From: Euperipatoides rowelli
Lineage: Eukaryota; Onychophora; Udeonychophora; Euonychophora; Peripatopsidae
DNA: 12,426 nt
Direction: 5' to 3' (one strand)
NCBI GenBank assembly: GCA_003024985.2
Contig: PXIH01S0013969.1
The notes below the pieces were generated by a model. That model saw only the letters and a list, made by a program, of their open reading frames with translations, was not told the origin of the DNA and ran no database searches. Position numbers and translations under genes: made by a program. This document shows positions 1-9,161 of the stretch, one piece after another. The stretch's first letter is position 1; the number at the start of each line of letters is the position of its first letter.

Positions 1-65
1 AAGCCGCTACAGAATAAAGTGGGCGGAGAGGAGAATGGTGAACATTTATGCTGCTACTGCTAATT

Positions 66-137
66 GCTGGTGTTAAACTGTTGTGATGTTGCTATGAAAT
101 AAAACTGGCTGCTGCTGGTGTTATAGAATAAAACTGG
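66..137. repeat. Short degenerate direct repeats
   Basis: GCTGGTGTTA occurs at 66-75 and 114-123, and AATAAAACTGG at 98-108 and 127-137. Together they suggest a decayed tandem or slippage-derived repeat rich in GCTGCTG words. No family is recognised. Confidence 0.45.
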
Positions 138-218
138 AAACCAAGACGGCTTATCATGTTGTAAATAAACTATGTTTATTATCCTGGTAAATAACTATTT
201 ACAAGCATAAGTATTACT

Positions 219-238
219 GGTTAGCAACCTTGCTAACC
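219..238. repeat. Perfect 9-bp inverted repeat with a 2-nt centre
   Basis: GGTTAGCAA (219-227) is followed after CC by its exact reverse complement TTGCTAACC (230-238). The arms are mixed in composition rather than simple A/T, so the symmetry is above what base composition would give. Function unknown. Confidence 0.6.
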
Positions 239-289
239 GGCTTACTAGAAAATAATAAAGTACAACAGAATCCATGGACTGGATGAACG

Positions 290-335
290 TTAGAGAGCTG
301 GTTGTCATCTAATGGTGATGGCAACCACTCTCTAA
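290..335. repeat. Long imperfect hairpin, 20-nt arm, 7-nt loop
   Basis: The arm at 290-309 (TTAGAGAG, then TGGTTG and CATC) pairs with 317-335. There are 18 pairs, one mismatch and one bulged base, around the loop TAATGGT. It could be a transcribed foldback, a MITE core or chance. The stem is shorter than a usual animal pre-miRNA, so no RNA gene is called. Confidence 0.55.
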
Positions 336-1485
336 GGTAAAGACAACAATCTAGTACAGGAGAAGCCTTTTATCATTTACAATATAATTATACAAACTGT
401 ATAATGAGTAAAATTAGCATTAACTCGCTCAAGTTATGCATCTGTGACGCATTTACCAATAAGAGTAAACATGTCATAGATGGAAGTAAAGCATATGGAA
501 TGCGCGAACAAATGTAAACAGAGAATAACTAAACAAATATTATTGCTTATAATAAAATATTACAAAATAAGAGATCATCACACTATATTTATTATTTCAC
601 AGTTTGACAACCGGCACACACAAAAAAAAAATACCCAGTTAATTTTTATAATTTAACCTGATGCTTTCAAAGGACTATTTATTTTTCTAAATTAGAATAA
701 ATATGGATGTGAAAAATTAAAAACATTTCTTATAATAATTCAGTCCTTTAAGATCTTAATTTACTAATTTACTGTATTTAATCTATTTATACTATATACC
801 AAATGAGTAAACTCATTTTTACATAAGATCTATTTTGCTAGTAAAATTCCATCCACAATCTACTATTTCAAAAATTGAGGCATAAGAGAATTTTTCTATA
901 AAAAGATATTACGGTAAGTAAATATAAAAAATATCGACAAAAAAAAAACTTCCTTATTTCCACAAGATTTTATAGATTTAGAAACTTCATTACCTAAATT
1001 TAAATACGTTTTGAATTTGAAATTTAAATCAAAGAAAAAAAAAATTCCTATCATTGTAATATTTTAATTGCAATAATTTAAAAAAAAAAACATTCACAAA
1101 CAACTTTAGTTTTTTTTTCTTCCAAAATTAGAACCTTATTACTACTATCAACGTTTGTTAATAAGAAAACTAAAGATACCTATATATGTTTTATTTTAAT
1201 GAAAATACATAAAAATGTACATATTTCATTTTTAACTTCCATATAATAAGCACAAAACAAACGATCAAATTTACTGTGCTTGTCCTAACTGCAATAATAC
1301 ACAGTTGTAACACACTTGAACATTGTCGCTGAAGATCAAGCAAACAATGCATACCGCATCTCATCAGATGATCATAGTTTACTCTAAACTTTGGCTCCTT
1401 GCGGAAACTTACCTCTACATATATTTTTGAAAATTGTAAAAGAAAATATTATTAATGATCGGCCAAAAATCATTGTGTGATCAAA

Positions 1486-1519
1486 CAGTGGATGTCAATC
1501 AATGTTATTGACATCCCTG
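1486..1519. repeat. Hairpin with perfect 10-bp stem plus a bulged 3-bp extension
   Basis: GGATGTCAAT (1490-1499) and ATTGACATCC (1507-1516) are exact reverse complements around a 7-nt loop. CAG (1486-1488) and CTG (1517-1519) extend the stem past one bulged T. Confidence 0.55.
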
Positions 1520-1924
1520 CTAAATCAAAAGTATAAAGTTTTAATTGCAGGAAATAAAATGTTTTGTTGGGAAGAAGAAAAAATAACAATGATGAAATAA
1601 AATATTTTAAAAAATAAATAGGCCTATAATGAAGTGGCTGAATTATAGGGACAAGTAACTACAGAGATTTTGGTTTTGCAAGGCTGCAGCCAGAGTGCAA
1701 TATGTTTAATTTCATATTAAATTTATTATTCATATTTAAATTAACATAAACTAGGAAGACCTGCAGTGTGATGTACCTCCAGTATTTAAATAGAATTGAT
1801 TTGTATTAATGAATAATAAGAATATTTAAATAAATGAATGAAACAAATGATTGATACTGTATAATAAAAATTTGAAAAAGCAGTTATTTTATTATTCAGT
1901 TAAAACCGCTCGCCAGACAATACT

Positions 1925-1990
1925 TTGCCTTATCACCATATTAGATCATTATTTTGATGTTCGTAAAAGAATCAACTGGTGATAATGCAA
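1925..1990. repeat. Inverted repeat with 14-nt arms, 38-nt spacer
   Basis: TTATCACCA (1930-1938) matches TGGTGATAA (1977-1985) perfectly in inverted orientation. Past one mismatch, TTGC (1925-1928) pairs with GCAA (1987-1990), giving 13 of 14 pairs. It may be the remnant of a small foldback element. No flanking duplication was recognised. Confidence 0.45.
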
Positions 1991-2834
1991 CACATGAATA
2001 TAACTGCCCAAGGGAACAAAAACTTTTGTTGTAGATGCTAATCTTCTATTATTATAAGCCAATGATTAAGTTTTCTAGGGTAAAAGGAGCGTAAAAAAAT
2101 GTTTAAGCATGAAAACGTAAAATTAGAGAGATAGCTTAAGATTTTAATAATTATATATTTGAAGGAAAGTATTTATTTAAAAATTTTAGAACCAGAATAA
2201 AACAGTCCAGTGTTCAAGTAATAAAACATTAATGGACAACTAAGAAATGAACAAGAAATAGTGGGATTCCAGAAAAGATTGCCATGAATAACCTAAGCGA
2301 TTACCAGTCCAGAATATACTTATCTAATGTTATATTTAAAACGAATGATTATATTATTGTAGTAAAAATGAAAGTGTGAACAAGAATTTAAATTTTTTTT
2401 AGAATGTTTGCAATAAAAATGAAAAATAAATAAATAATAATTCTAGATTTACTGTATGTATACACTATAGTAAAAATGCTGTATTTTAATAATTTTATTA
2501 ACTAAAGTGATAAAACCCTATAAAAATCTATTTTCTCAAGAGATCCAATCAATAGATCCTTTTTTATTCTATTACAATTATTTTAATGAAATTGGTAAAC
2601 ATGTCACTTCTGCTAGTCTGATTTTAAGAATTCTAATATTTCTTCTTTATTTAAACATCGGTATCAAAAGATTTTAATTTTAAATTTTTTTTGTTATTCT
2701 TAAATTCTATAATATGATTTATCTTAAATAGAAGAAATTTCATGTATATTGAGATCCACATTTAATTTACTTGGTTTTTTCTTCTTCTTTAAAATGTACA
2801 CAAATCACAGAGAAATTCTCTCTTTTATCAGTTA

Positions 2835-2987
<153 letters not shown>

Positions 2988-3131
2988 TTAATAGATTTGA
3001 TAAGCAAATATACTGAATATAAAAAGAGGAATTAACTTTTGAAAATGCAAACTTATAATTAAAAAAAAGTCTAGGATTTTCTTTTTAAAATAGTCTACCT
3101 ACATTTTTATTTTCAAGAAAAAAAATCTTAC

Positions 3132-3365
3132 CTGATGTTCCTGACCTACAATGGCAAACATAAGCATTAACTCTATCCTCGCATTCACCATCATATTTGC
3201 ATGGATTGCTGGCACATTCATCAATCTCAGTATCGCAAACTCGACCGGTGTATCCTGGCCGACATTTGCAAGTAAAGGTATTATCGCCATCCACACAATT
3301 TCCCATCATGCAAGGTGATGACTGGCAATCATTGATGTTGTTCTCACAATTGGTGCCCATATAAC
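3132..3365 (-). CDS. Notch: Notch-like exon 3 of 4 in window: two EGF repeats (EGF15-16-like)
   Basis: A 234-nt phase 1-1 exon of 78 codons with acceptor CTTACTTAG ending at 3366 and donor GTAAGA from 3131. GYMGTNC completes the previous repeat. The first full repeat reads NINDC, CQSSPC, CMMGNC, CVDGDNTFTC, CKC, RPGYTGRVC, with C2 and C3 only four residues apart. The second reads EIDEC, CASNPC, CKYDGEC, CEDRVNAYVC, CHC, RSGTSG, with its C6 in the next exon. CQSSPC and CASNPC fit the O-glucose consensus; neither repeat has an O-fucose site; CRPGYTGRVC fits O-GlcNAc. The short third-repeat spacing and the G-T-S-G-P-N-C ending are what I recall for Notch EGF15 and EGF16. A longer open frame continues into both flanking introns (3085-3573), but those extensions have no EGF character and are intron read-through. 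Confidence 0.9.
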
Positions 3366-4296
3366 CTAAGTAAGAAAATAACAGGTTTAGAAAAAAATTC
3401 CGGAATATACTGCATATTAGATATAGAGTACAAACAGCTATATACAGTACTCTCCTTATTACATGCCCAAAGTTAGAAGTCTTTGCACAACCTAACTTTA
3501 GCACTTTTGATTCTATTGAAATTACCATAGTAGCCAGAAAAAAGTGGCCTATTTTTTGCTGGGTGGTGTGCACTGAAAAGATTTAAAATAATGTTTTGTT
3601 ATATGTGATTACACTGCCACTATGAGGACTCATGTTGCGATTTTGTGTTATTGTGGTTTACTTTCAGAAAATAATGTTAATATATAAAAGCATCTGATTT
3701 CTAGAGTAATAAACTATGGTTGCAGTATTCAACTAGATAGTTGCACTGTTTTGAATTTTAACTAAAATTGGCTGTGTTGGGTCAGATAAGGTACAGTATA
3801 TTATAATCCAGATCCTGTCAAATAGTACGCAATCATAAATTTGAATTTCTAGGCTAATAAAATAATCTTGTATCAGATATGGTAAATTATTTGCTAAACT
3901 ACTCCAGCATATCTATCCATAGCCTATTGTTGTATAAATGGTAAATTTTCCATATATTAAATATGATGTAGTTATTGGTGAATTACTCAAGATTTTTATG
4001 ACACATCTACTGATCTTAAATATTAATTTGAAAAAACAGCCTCTCTTCTTATTCACCTAAGAAATAAATCTTAGTTCATCCATCATATCTTATGGTTTTA
4101 TATTTATTTATTTAGAAGTTTCAATATAAATATACTTATACACAAAAAAAAAAATCAATGTTAAAAAAATTGCACTCGTACCAAAATTTGTGATTTACTA
4201 GTGAGCTATCATCTTCATGACAACAGAATAAAAATGTTGCACTTTAAAATATTTATTCGTACTTTGATAGTTAAAATAGCTGAACATTCATTTATG

Positions 4297-4310
4297 ATCC
4301 TAATTAGGAT
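4297..4310. repeat. Perfect 14-bp palindrome
   Basis: ATCCTAATTAGGAT is fully self-complementary. It contains a TAATTA core of the type bound by homeodomain proteins, but intron position and AT-richness make a regulatory role speculative. Confidence 0.4.
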
Positions 4311-4619
4311 TTCTTATGAAGGATCCTGTTAGAATGAAACTGCTGTATATAGACAGGTAATCCTTATTACTTACAGTATATAGCACTTATTAATGATTTA
4401 GATGGCAATTTAAATCCATTATTAAAAATATAACATATTCCAATTTTACTCTTTTCTTTGTTTCTTTTAAAATACCATACTAAGAGAAGTTTCCATAAAT
4501 AGTGGAAACATGTAGCCCTTCCCTGATATTATAGCCTATATTATATGATTTAAATGTTTTGATTTCTTGAATGAGTAATTGTATCATGATTATTCATAAA
4601 TGCTGAAATAATTTTAGCT

Positions 4620-4680
4620 TTTAAGAAAATTTAACAAAATTATCTTGATATTGCCTTATAAAAATTATAATTTTCTTAAA
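4620..4680. repeat. Perfect 12-bp inverted repeat, 37-nt spacer
   Basis: TTTAAGAAAATT (4620-4631) is the exact reverse complement of AATTTTCTTAAA (4669-4680). Composition is almost all A/T, so chance cannot be excluded. No target duplication was seen. Confidence 0.35.
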
Positions 4681-5174
4681 TTTAGTGGAAACAGTGTTAA
4701 TTATAAATTTTAGAGGAACTTTTTAATTTATTAAAATGATAAATGAAAATGTCACAATAACTGATTTTGTTAATAAACATTAAAGCATTTATAATTAAAA
4801 TAATTGGAATTTTTTTTTATTTCAGAGAGAACATCATTGAATTATCCTCAAGCAAACATTTTCCAGTTATGAGAAATTAAAAGAAATGTTTAAAATTCTT
4901 AAACAGAACCACATAAAATTAACAAAGTATTAATATTAAAATGTAATAAATTAATAAAACCTGCGATTTTTTCTTTTTTGTGTGTGTACAGTATATTTAG
5001 AAGTTACAAAACAATATATAAACATACAGTACGGTATATATTATTGTAAAGAAGAACAATTACATCTTGTACCAGCAGATTCAGTTCTGCTCGATACTTT
5101 TCCCAGGCTAATCACAAGGGGGAGATAAAAAGTGGAAAAAACAAAACAAATTTTATTATGCATGGACGAGTAAA

Positions 5175-5196
5175 TACCAATCTAAGATTATTGGTA
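5175..5196. repeat. Small hairpin, 7-bp perfect stem
   Basis: TACCAAT (5175-5181) and ATTGGTA (5190-5196) pair around an 8-nt loop. No function is evident. Confidence 0.3.
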
Positions 5197-5361
5197 CTGT
5201 TACGTTATGAGAAATCAACTTAGTCTAATAAATGTTTTTTTTTTAATCCAAATATTTCTGACTACTGTAACCTTTATATTTTTATCTTGGACTTAATAAT
5301 AGATCAAACATAGATAATGCAAATCTACAGCAGGGGTTGAATGAATTCCACCAATTTTTTA

Positions 5362-5381
5362 AGTAGCCAGGTCGGGCTACT
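5362..5381. repeat. Foldback AGTAGCC...GGCTACT, left copy
   Basis: A 7-bp perfect stem with a 6-nt loop. A second copy with identical arms is at 6243-6262, in the same orientation, near the right end of the same element. Confidence 0.6.
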
Positions 5382-5918
5382 GCCATATGAAATTTGGTAG
5401 CCCACAGAACATTTTGGTAGCCCGAATAACAGGATGTCTGGGAATTTAATTTAAATAGCAGCCAAACTTAAAAATTTAATCAAATTTTCTTACTTGCCTC
5501 CAGTGAAATATCAATAGATTAAATTATTAGAATTTAAAGACATAAGAAAAATAATTTAATTTCTTAATTAGGCTAATTTGGTACCTTACTGTAATTTATA
5601 TGTTTAAAAAAACAATATTACGATTAGCAACAGTGGCAGTATATTTCTAGCTCGTTGGGCTATCACAATATTTTCTCAAAAAAATAGGAGGACCAAACAC
5701 AGAGGAAACAAACTTTTGTGGAGACCAAATAAGCTTTAAACGACATCTGTATAGTATATACAGCCTAGTGAATTTTTAAAATATATCATTTTTAATAAAT
5801 TATGAGATGGCACTTCGGCGGTATGTAAAAATGTTAATCACAATGTCAACATGCGGAAACTGTAGCTTATATTGTTACAATTATTTTATTATAAATTATA
5901 TATTATTAAAAATATATA

Positions 5919-6145
5919 CAGTAAAATCCCTCTAGGCCGAATTAATTGGGACCAAGCCCTGTTCGGACTGTCGATTTGTTCGGATTGTACAGAATTTCTA
6001 TATAATCCATTAAAAAAAAATAGCATCTATTAGTATGTCTGAGAACCAAACGTTGGTATTCTAGCATATGGATCTCAGACCTACCATTAGACGATAAAAT
6101 TTTTATTTTTGGACTGGAGGGGTTTGAACTGATGGGGTTTTACTG
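5919..6145. mobile_element. Pogo/Tigger-like MITE nested in the hAT-like element
   Basis: The left end CAGTAAAATCCC and right end GGGGTTTTACTG are inverted and match at 11 of 12 positions. A TA precedes the left end, as expected for Tc1/mariner-pogo insertion; the base pair after the right end is TC, so one copy of the duplication would have mutated. The interior left side has GGCCGAATTAATTGGGACC followed by TTCGGACTGT, which resembles the CGGAC/GGGACC-rich termini of pogo-like elements as I recall them. There is no ORF. It is 227 bp long and contains an internal foldback (6026-6091). Confidence 0.6.
6026..6091. repeat. Nested foldback inside the pogo-like MITE
   Basis: The arms at 6026-6043 and 6074-6091 pair at 15 of 18 positions, including the exact pair GTCTGAG/CTCAGAC. 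The loop contains a second palindrome, ACCAAACGTTGGT (6045-6057). Confidence 0.55.
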
Positions 6146-6190
6146 TCTGTCTGTCTCTCTCACTCTCTCTCTATATACAGTATATATATA
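6143..6190. repeat. Compound microsatellite
   Basis: A run of CTGT units passes into CT units and then TA units, starting at the right end of the pogo-like MITE. It probably grew by slippage from the terminal CTG. Confidence 0.8.
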
Positions 6191-6242
6191 ATTTATCGTT
6201 AATTTCAACAAGCAATTTTTTTTAAAGTAAATGTCTAATTTT

Positions 6243-6262
6243 AGTAGCCAAGCCAGGCTACT
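6243..6262. repeat. Foldback AGTAGCC...GGCTACT, right copy
   Basis: Same arms and loop length as the copy at 5362-5381. The similarity continues into a following GGTAGCCC word (6274-6281), with inverted copies GGGCTACT (6303-6310) and GGGCTACC (6311-6318) beyond. Confidence 0.6.
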
Positions 6263-6979
6263 ATTGTTAATATGGTAGCCCCAATTTTTTTTTGGTAGAT
6301 ATGGGCTACTGGGCTACCATGAAATTCGAGCCCTATACAGTATCCATTTCCAAATGGGACAAAGGTAATTTACAATTAATAAAAAATGTACTTGAATCTA
6401 TATTAAATATTTAAAAGTTCCAAGACCAAGCTCCCTTTAAGTATTTTCAATAGCATACAAAATAATTATGTAAATTTCAATAATTTGAAACTTTTCAACC
6501 AAGGGCTTTATAATGCCACTGTCAAAAGCAGAATAGGATCAGAGCTGAACCCAAATCTTATAAGGGAGATTATTCCATGCATTAAAAATTTAATTCATTT
6601 TCAGATAAAAAATACAAAATATAAGAGTGATACATAGAGATTTAAAATAATAATAAGGCAATATATTACAATGTAATTTATAAAATATTTAAATTGTTAT
6701 ACAAAAGAGAAAAGCAAAAAATTTAAATAACGCACAGCCTATTTAAAAAAAAATACTATACGGTTAAAAAGTTTTGTTTTATAATAAATTATGAAATACT
6801 TTCCTTATACCCTTCCCCATCCCCCACAGAATGATGAATCATTAGCACTATTATAAACATATGTTTTACATGTCTATTGATATTATTAACACATGTGTAT
6901 TGGAGCATATTTACTTTTTTCTTTATTGATGGAGAACAAATTACAATTAATCAATTGGCATTAATACAATTACTGTCAT

Positions 6980-6987
6980 AGAAGACA
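6980..6987. repeat. Target-site duplication, left copy (AGAAGACA)
   Basis: Identical to 7173-7180 and directly abutting the CAG end of the MITE. Confidence 0.88.
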
Positions 6988-7172
6988 CAGAGCCGTAGCT
7001 AGAATGAAATGTAAGCTAGGGCATCGTAAATGTAAGATAGGGCATCGTAAATTTTAAGTTGGATTTTTTAATTTGATGAGCTTTTTTTTTTGGCTATTAA
7101 TTTTTTTCAAGGTAGGGCATGGACATTGGAAAGGTAGGGCAATGCCCCCCCCCACCCTTAGCTAAGGCCCTG
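6988..7172. mobile_element. hAT-type MITE with perfect 8-bp target-site duplication
   Basis: The 185-bp element begins CAGAGCCGTAGCTAG and ends CTTAGCTAAGGCCCTG. The inverted ends agree at most of 16 positions and carry the CAG...CTG termini of hAT elements. The 8 bases AGAAGACA flank it exactly on both sides (6980-6987 and 7173-7180), which is the hAT duplication length. There is no coding capacity. The interior holds a 21-bp tandem duplication (7011-7052), further TAGGGCA words near 7113 and 7134, and a 9-C run. It sits in the intron about 120 bp from the EGF14-like exon. Confidence 0.88.
7011..7052. repeat. 21-bp tandem duplication inside the MITE
   Basis: Two adjacent 21-bp units (7011-7031 and 7032-7052) differ at one base: GTAAGC versus GTAAGA, then TAGGGCATCGTAAAT in both. 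Confidence 0.85.
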
Positions 7173-7180
7173 AGAAGACA
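7173..7180. repeat. Target-site duplication, right copy (AGAAGACA)
   Basis: Identical to 6980-6987 and directly abutting the CTG end of the MITE. Confidence 0.88.
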
Positions 7181-7288
7181 ATGTACCACACCTAACATGT
7201 AATATAATAACTGCTAATCCAAATACAGTATTTTATTATGTCATAGTTTACATATTTATACTCATACGGTAATTGAATTGTAACTCAC

Positions 7289-7402
7289 CCGCTGGACAAT
7301 TGCAAGAATAGCCTGCCACTCCATCCCTGCATGTACCACCATTTTTACAAGGGTTACTTAAGCAATCATCGATGTTAAGAGCACATGTTTTTCCTGTGAA
7401 GC
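7289..7402 (-). CDS. Notch: Notch-like exon 2 of 4 in window: EGF repeat (EGF14-like)
   Basis: A 114-nt phase 1-1 exon of 38 codons. The acceptor CTATTTAG ends at 7403 and the donor is a strong GTGAGT from 7288. It starts GFTGKTC, closing the repeat of the previous exon, then encodes C1-C5 of the next: [34 protein letters not shown]. It carries both an O-glucose consensus (CLSNPC) and an O-fucose consensus (CKNGGTC). The C5-C6 stretch completed by the next exon, CPAGYMGTNC, has Met where the O-GlcNAc consensus needs Ser/Thr. The calcium-binding pattern is kept with Asp in place of the usual Glu before C1. It lies only 99 nt from the exon upstream, while a 3.9-kb repeat-bearing intron follows. 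Confidence 0.88.
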
Positions 7403-7501
7403 CTAAATAGATAAAGACAATAAAAATATTGCGATTAAAACCACAGCAATTTTTAAAAAAAAAAAAAAACTAAAAAAAAAGAATCAAATTATTTTCATTA
7501 C

Positions 7502-7615
7502 CAAGTGGACAGAAGCATTTAAATGCATTGATCATATCCTTGCAAGTACCACCATTATGGCAAGGATTCGGATGACATTCGTCCACATCAACTTCACACT
7601 GCTTACCACTGTACC
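7502..7615 (-). CDS. Notch: Notch-like exon 1 of 4 in window: calcium-binding EGF repeat (EGF13-like)
   Basis: A 114-nt phase 1-1 exon of 38 codons. The acceptor is a T-rich tract ending TTTAG at 7616 and the donor is GTAATG from 7501. It begins with GYSGKQC, which supplies the sixth cysteine of a repeat begun in an exon outside the window, then gives C1-C5 of a new repeat: [28 protein letters not shown]. The D-x-D-E before C1 and the C-x-D-x4-F-x-C motif meet the calcium-binding EGF consensus. CHNGGTC fits the O-fucose consensus (C2-x4-S/T-C3). CHPNPC lacks the serine needed for O-glucose. Joined to the next exon, [10 protein letters not shown] fits the O-GlcNAc consensus between C5 and C6. 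The resemblance to Notch EGF13 is from recalled sequence. Confidence 0.88.
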
Positions 7616-8578
7616 CTAAATTAAAAAAAAATTAAATAAACACATCAATTATAATTAAATATTAAGAAATTAAATTAATACATTTTTATTTTTTATTTTT
7701 AAACTACAAAACACAATGTTAAATTATTTTTCTGACCGGGTTCACCTCTGAAAGCAAATAATTTATGTTTCAGTTTATCATTCTGCAATACATTTTTCAT
7801 TTGGTCTAAAAAACAGACTAATTGAAAATTAAAATATCATTCTACTATTGTATTTAAATGTTTTCAAAACTTCCTTTTATTAATGGAGAAATAATAGGAA
7901 TTACAAACTGTTCACTAACTTCACTGCTACATACGATGTTTTTGTTTTTTAAATGAATTTTTTAACAAGGAAAAGACTTTATGAGCAGCCTATATAAAAT
8001 CTTCCATCCGTTTAAGAATTTCACTACATAATGATTTTTATCACTAAATTATAAATTCATATTATGTTTAGAGCATTTTAATTAGGCTGTGTATTATTTT
8101 TGTTTCTTAGAAAATAGTTAGGTGCAATTTAGTGCTAGTTTTGAGATTTTGTTTGTTGCCAATTTTGCATTTTATCACCAGTTGAACCATCCTAATAAAT
8201 GATGGTATAATCAGAGGCACGCGGAAGTGCATTTAATTGAAGGGAGTGGGGTGAATTGTTTTTAATATTTACCAAATAATGTGTGGTGGGAGGTGATAAA
8301 GCATTTTTTTTATGATTTAGGTGAATTTTTATCAGAAAATTTGCAACATCACAATAACTTTTCAATTATTAATTAAAGATGTTTTTAATCAGAACAAAAT
8401 AAATGAATATACTAATATTGCATAATACATACAACTAGTGTAGGACTCGCTTAAAAATGGCCTGTTGGCTAAATTGCTTAAAAAAATCCACTAGTAATGA
8501 AGGAAGGTATGGTGGTTACCCTAGCAGGGTCACGAAACACGACTTTGGTTGTGAAATAGGAGCAAAGTTATCTCCACT

Positions 8579-8678
8579 CCCCCCCCCCCCTCGACAAACT
8601 CAAAAAACTTTTTTTGGGGGAATGAATTTGTTGTAATCGATTGTTAATAAAAGCCCAGTTTTTTTTTTTTAAAAAAAA
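8579..8678. repeat. Poly-C run and T/A-run junction
   Basis: Twelve C at 8579-8590, then T7G5 near 8610-8620, then T12A8 at 8659-8678. These are slippage-prone and could be assembly-sensitive. Confidence 0.75.
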
Positions 8679-9073
8679 GCCTTATGTTAGCTAGACCTTT
8701 ACTTTACCTCATGTCTATTGTCCAAAAAAAACACACCACCACATATGTGTAATCAATTAAGATATCTCTCATTTTAATCCTGCTGGCCGTCCAATGCCTG
8801 AGTTTTGTTTTTCAATTAGTAAATATTATTTGTTTGTGAGAGGATAAAATTTAGTTGATCTTGAGTCTTTTATTTCTTTTCTCATAAATGACTTATTATT
8901 GAAACTTATTAAAATAATAATTAAGTCATTGAATAAATATAGTGTAATTTATTTTGCAGTGTGAACGCAGAGGAAAGTTGAGCAAAATCGAAGATAAATT
9001 GCAGTGTAATTAGTGGGGTAATAAGTTTTATAACAACACTAAACGAAATATATACTGTATATCTGTATATATA

Positions 9074-9161
9074 CTGTATACAGGGTATTTAATTTTTTAT
9101 CATGAAAAGGATGTAACTGATAGTTTATAAACTGTATTTAAAACATTAAAATACCGTACAG
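9074..9161. repeat. Small imperfect inverted repeat
   Basis: CTGTATACAGGGTATTTAAT (9074-9093) pairs, with a 5-nt gap and one extra base, with ATTAAAATACCGTACAG (9145-9161). It may be a short foldback element inside the candidate hAT element. The first ten bases are also a palindrome on their own. Confidence 0.35.

Larger units (their letters stand above)
5331..6335. mobile_element. Old non-autonomous hAT-like element with TAGCCC subterminal repeats
   Basis: The left end starts CAGGGGTTGAA at 5331. The right end, read on the other strand, is TAGGGCTCGAATTTC. The two agree at most of the first 11 positions and resemble hAT termini that begin CAGGG. Both ends carry a cluster of TAGCC(C) words and the same 20-nt foldback (5362-5381 and 6243-6262). 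No transposase is encoded. An 8-bp target duplication is not clean: ATCTACAG precedes the left end, and on the right only TACAG is recognisable just after it. A 227-bp pogo-like MITE interrupts it, so the original element was about 780 bp. Ends are approximate; the pairing could also be two separate fragments. Confidence 0.5.
3366..7288. other. 3.9-kb intron of the Notch-like gene, carrying mobile elements
   Basis: This intron separates the EGF14-like and EGF15-16-like exons. It has a GTGAGT donor and a CTTACTTAG acceptor on the minus strand, and joining the exons restores the EGF linker (CPAG then YMGTNC). It holds an old hAT-like element (about 5331-6335) with a nested pogo-like MITE (5919-6145), a hAT-type MITE (6988-7172) and several inverted repeats. 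The first 1.9 kb (3366-5330) shows only AT-rich sequence and short palindromes. No further exon was seen. Confidence 0.75.

Noticed and set aside
1191-1364. 57-codon minus-strand open frame with a hydrophobic stretch
   Set aside because: Open for over 80 codons stop to stop in AT-rich DNA, which is mildly unusual. It has no recognisable homology, no convincing exon borders and an A/T-biased tail, so chance is the simpler explanation.
3099-3296. 65-codon minus-strand open frame
   Set aside because: It overlaps the EGF15-16-like exon in another frame; its translation has no domain and it is a shadow of the real exon.
3085-3573. 162-codon minus-strand open frame starting at 3573
   Set aside because: Only 3132-3365 has EGF character and it is bounded by consensus AG and GT splice sites. 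The N-terminal part and the last codons are intron read-through.
6100-6140. GGGGTTTGAACTG considered as a tRNA T-arm
   Set aside because: There is no A-box, acceptor stem or anticodon arm at the right distance; the sequence is explained as the right end of the pogo-like MITE.
8740-8749. Palindrome CACATATGTG
   Set aside because: Short and AT-centred, expected by chance in this composition, with nothing around it to support a function.
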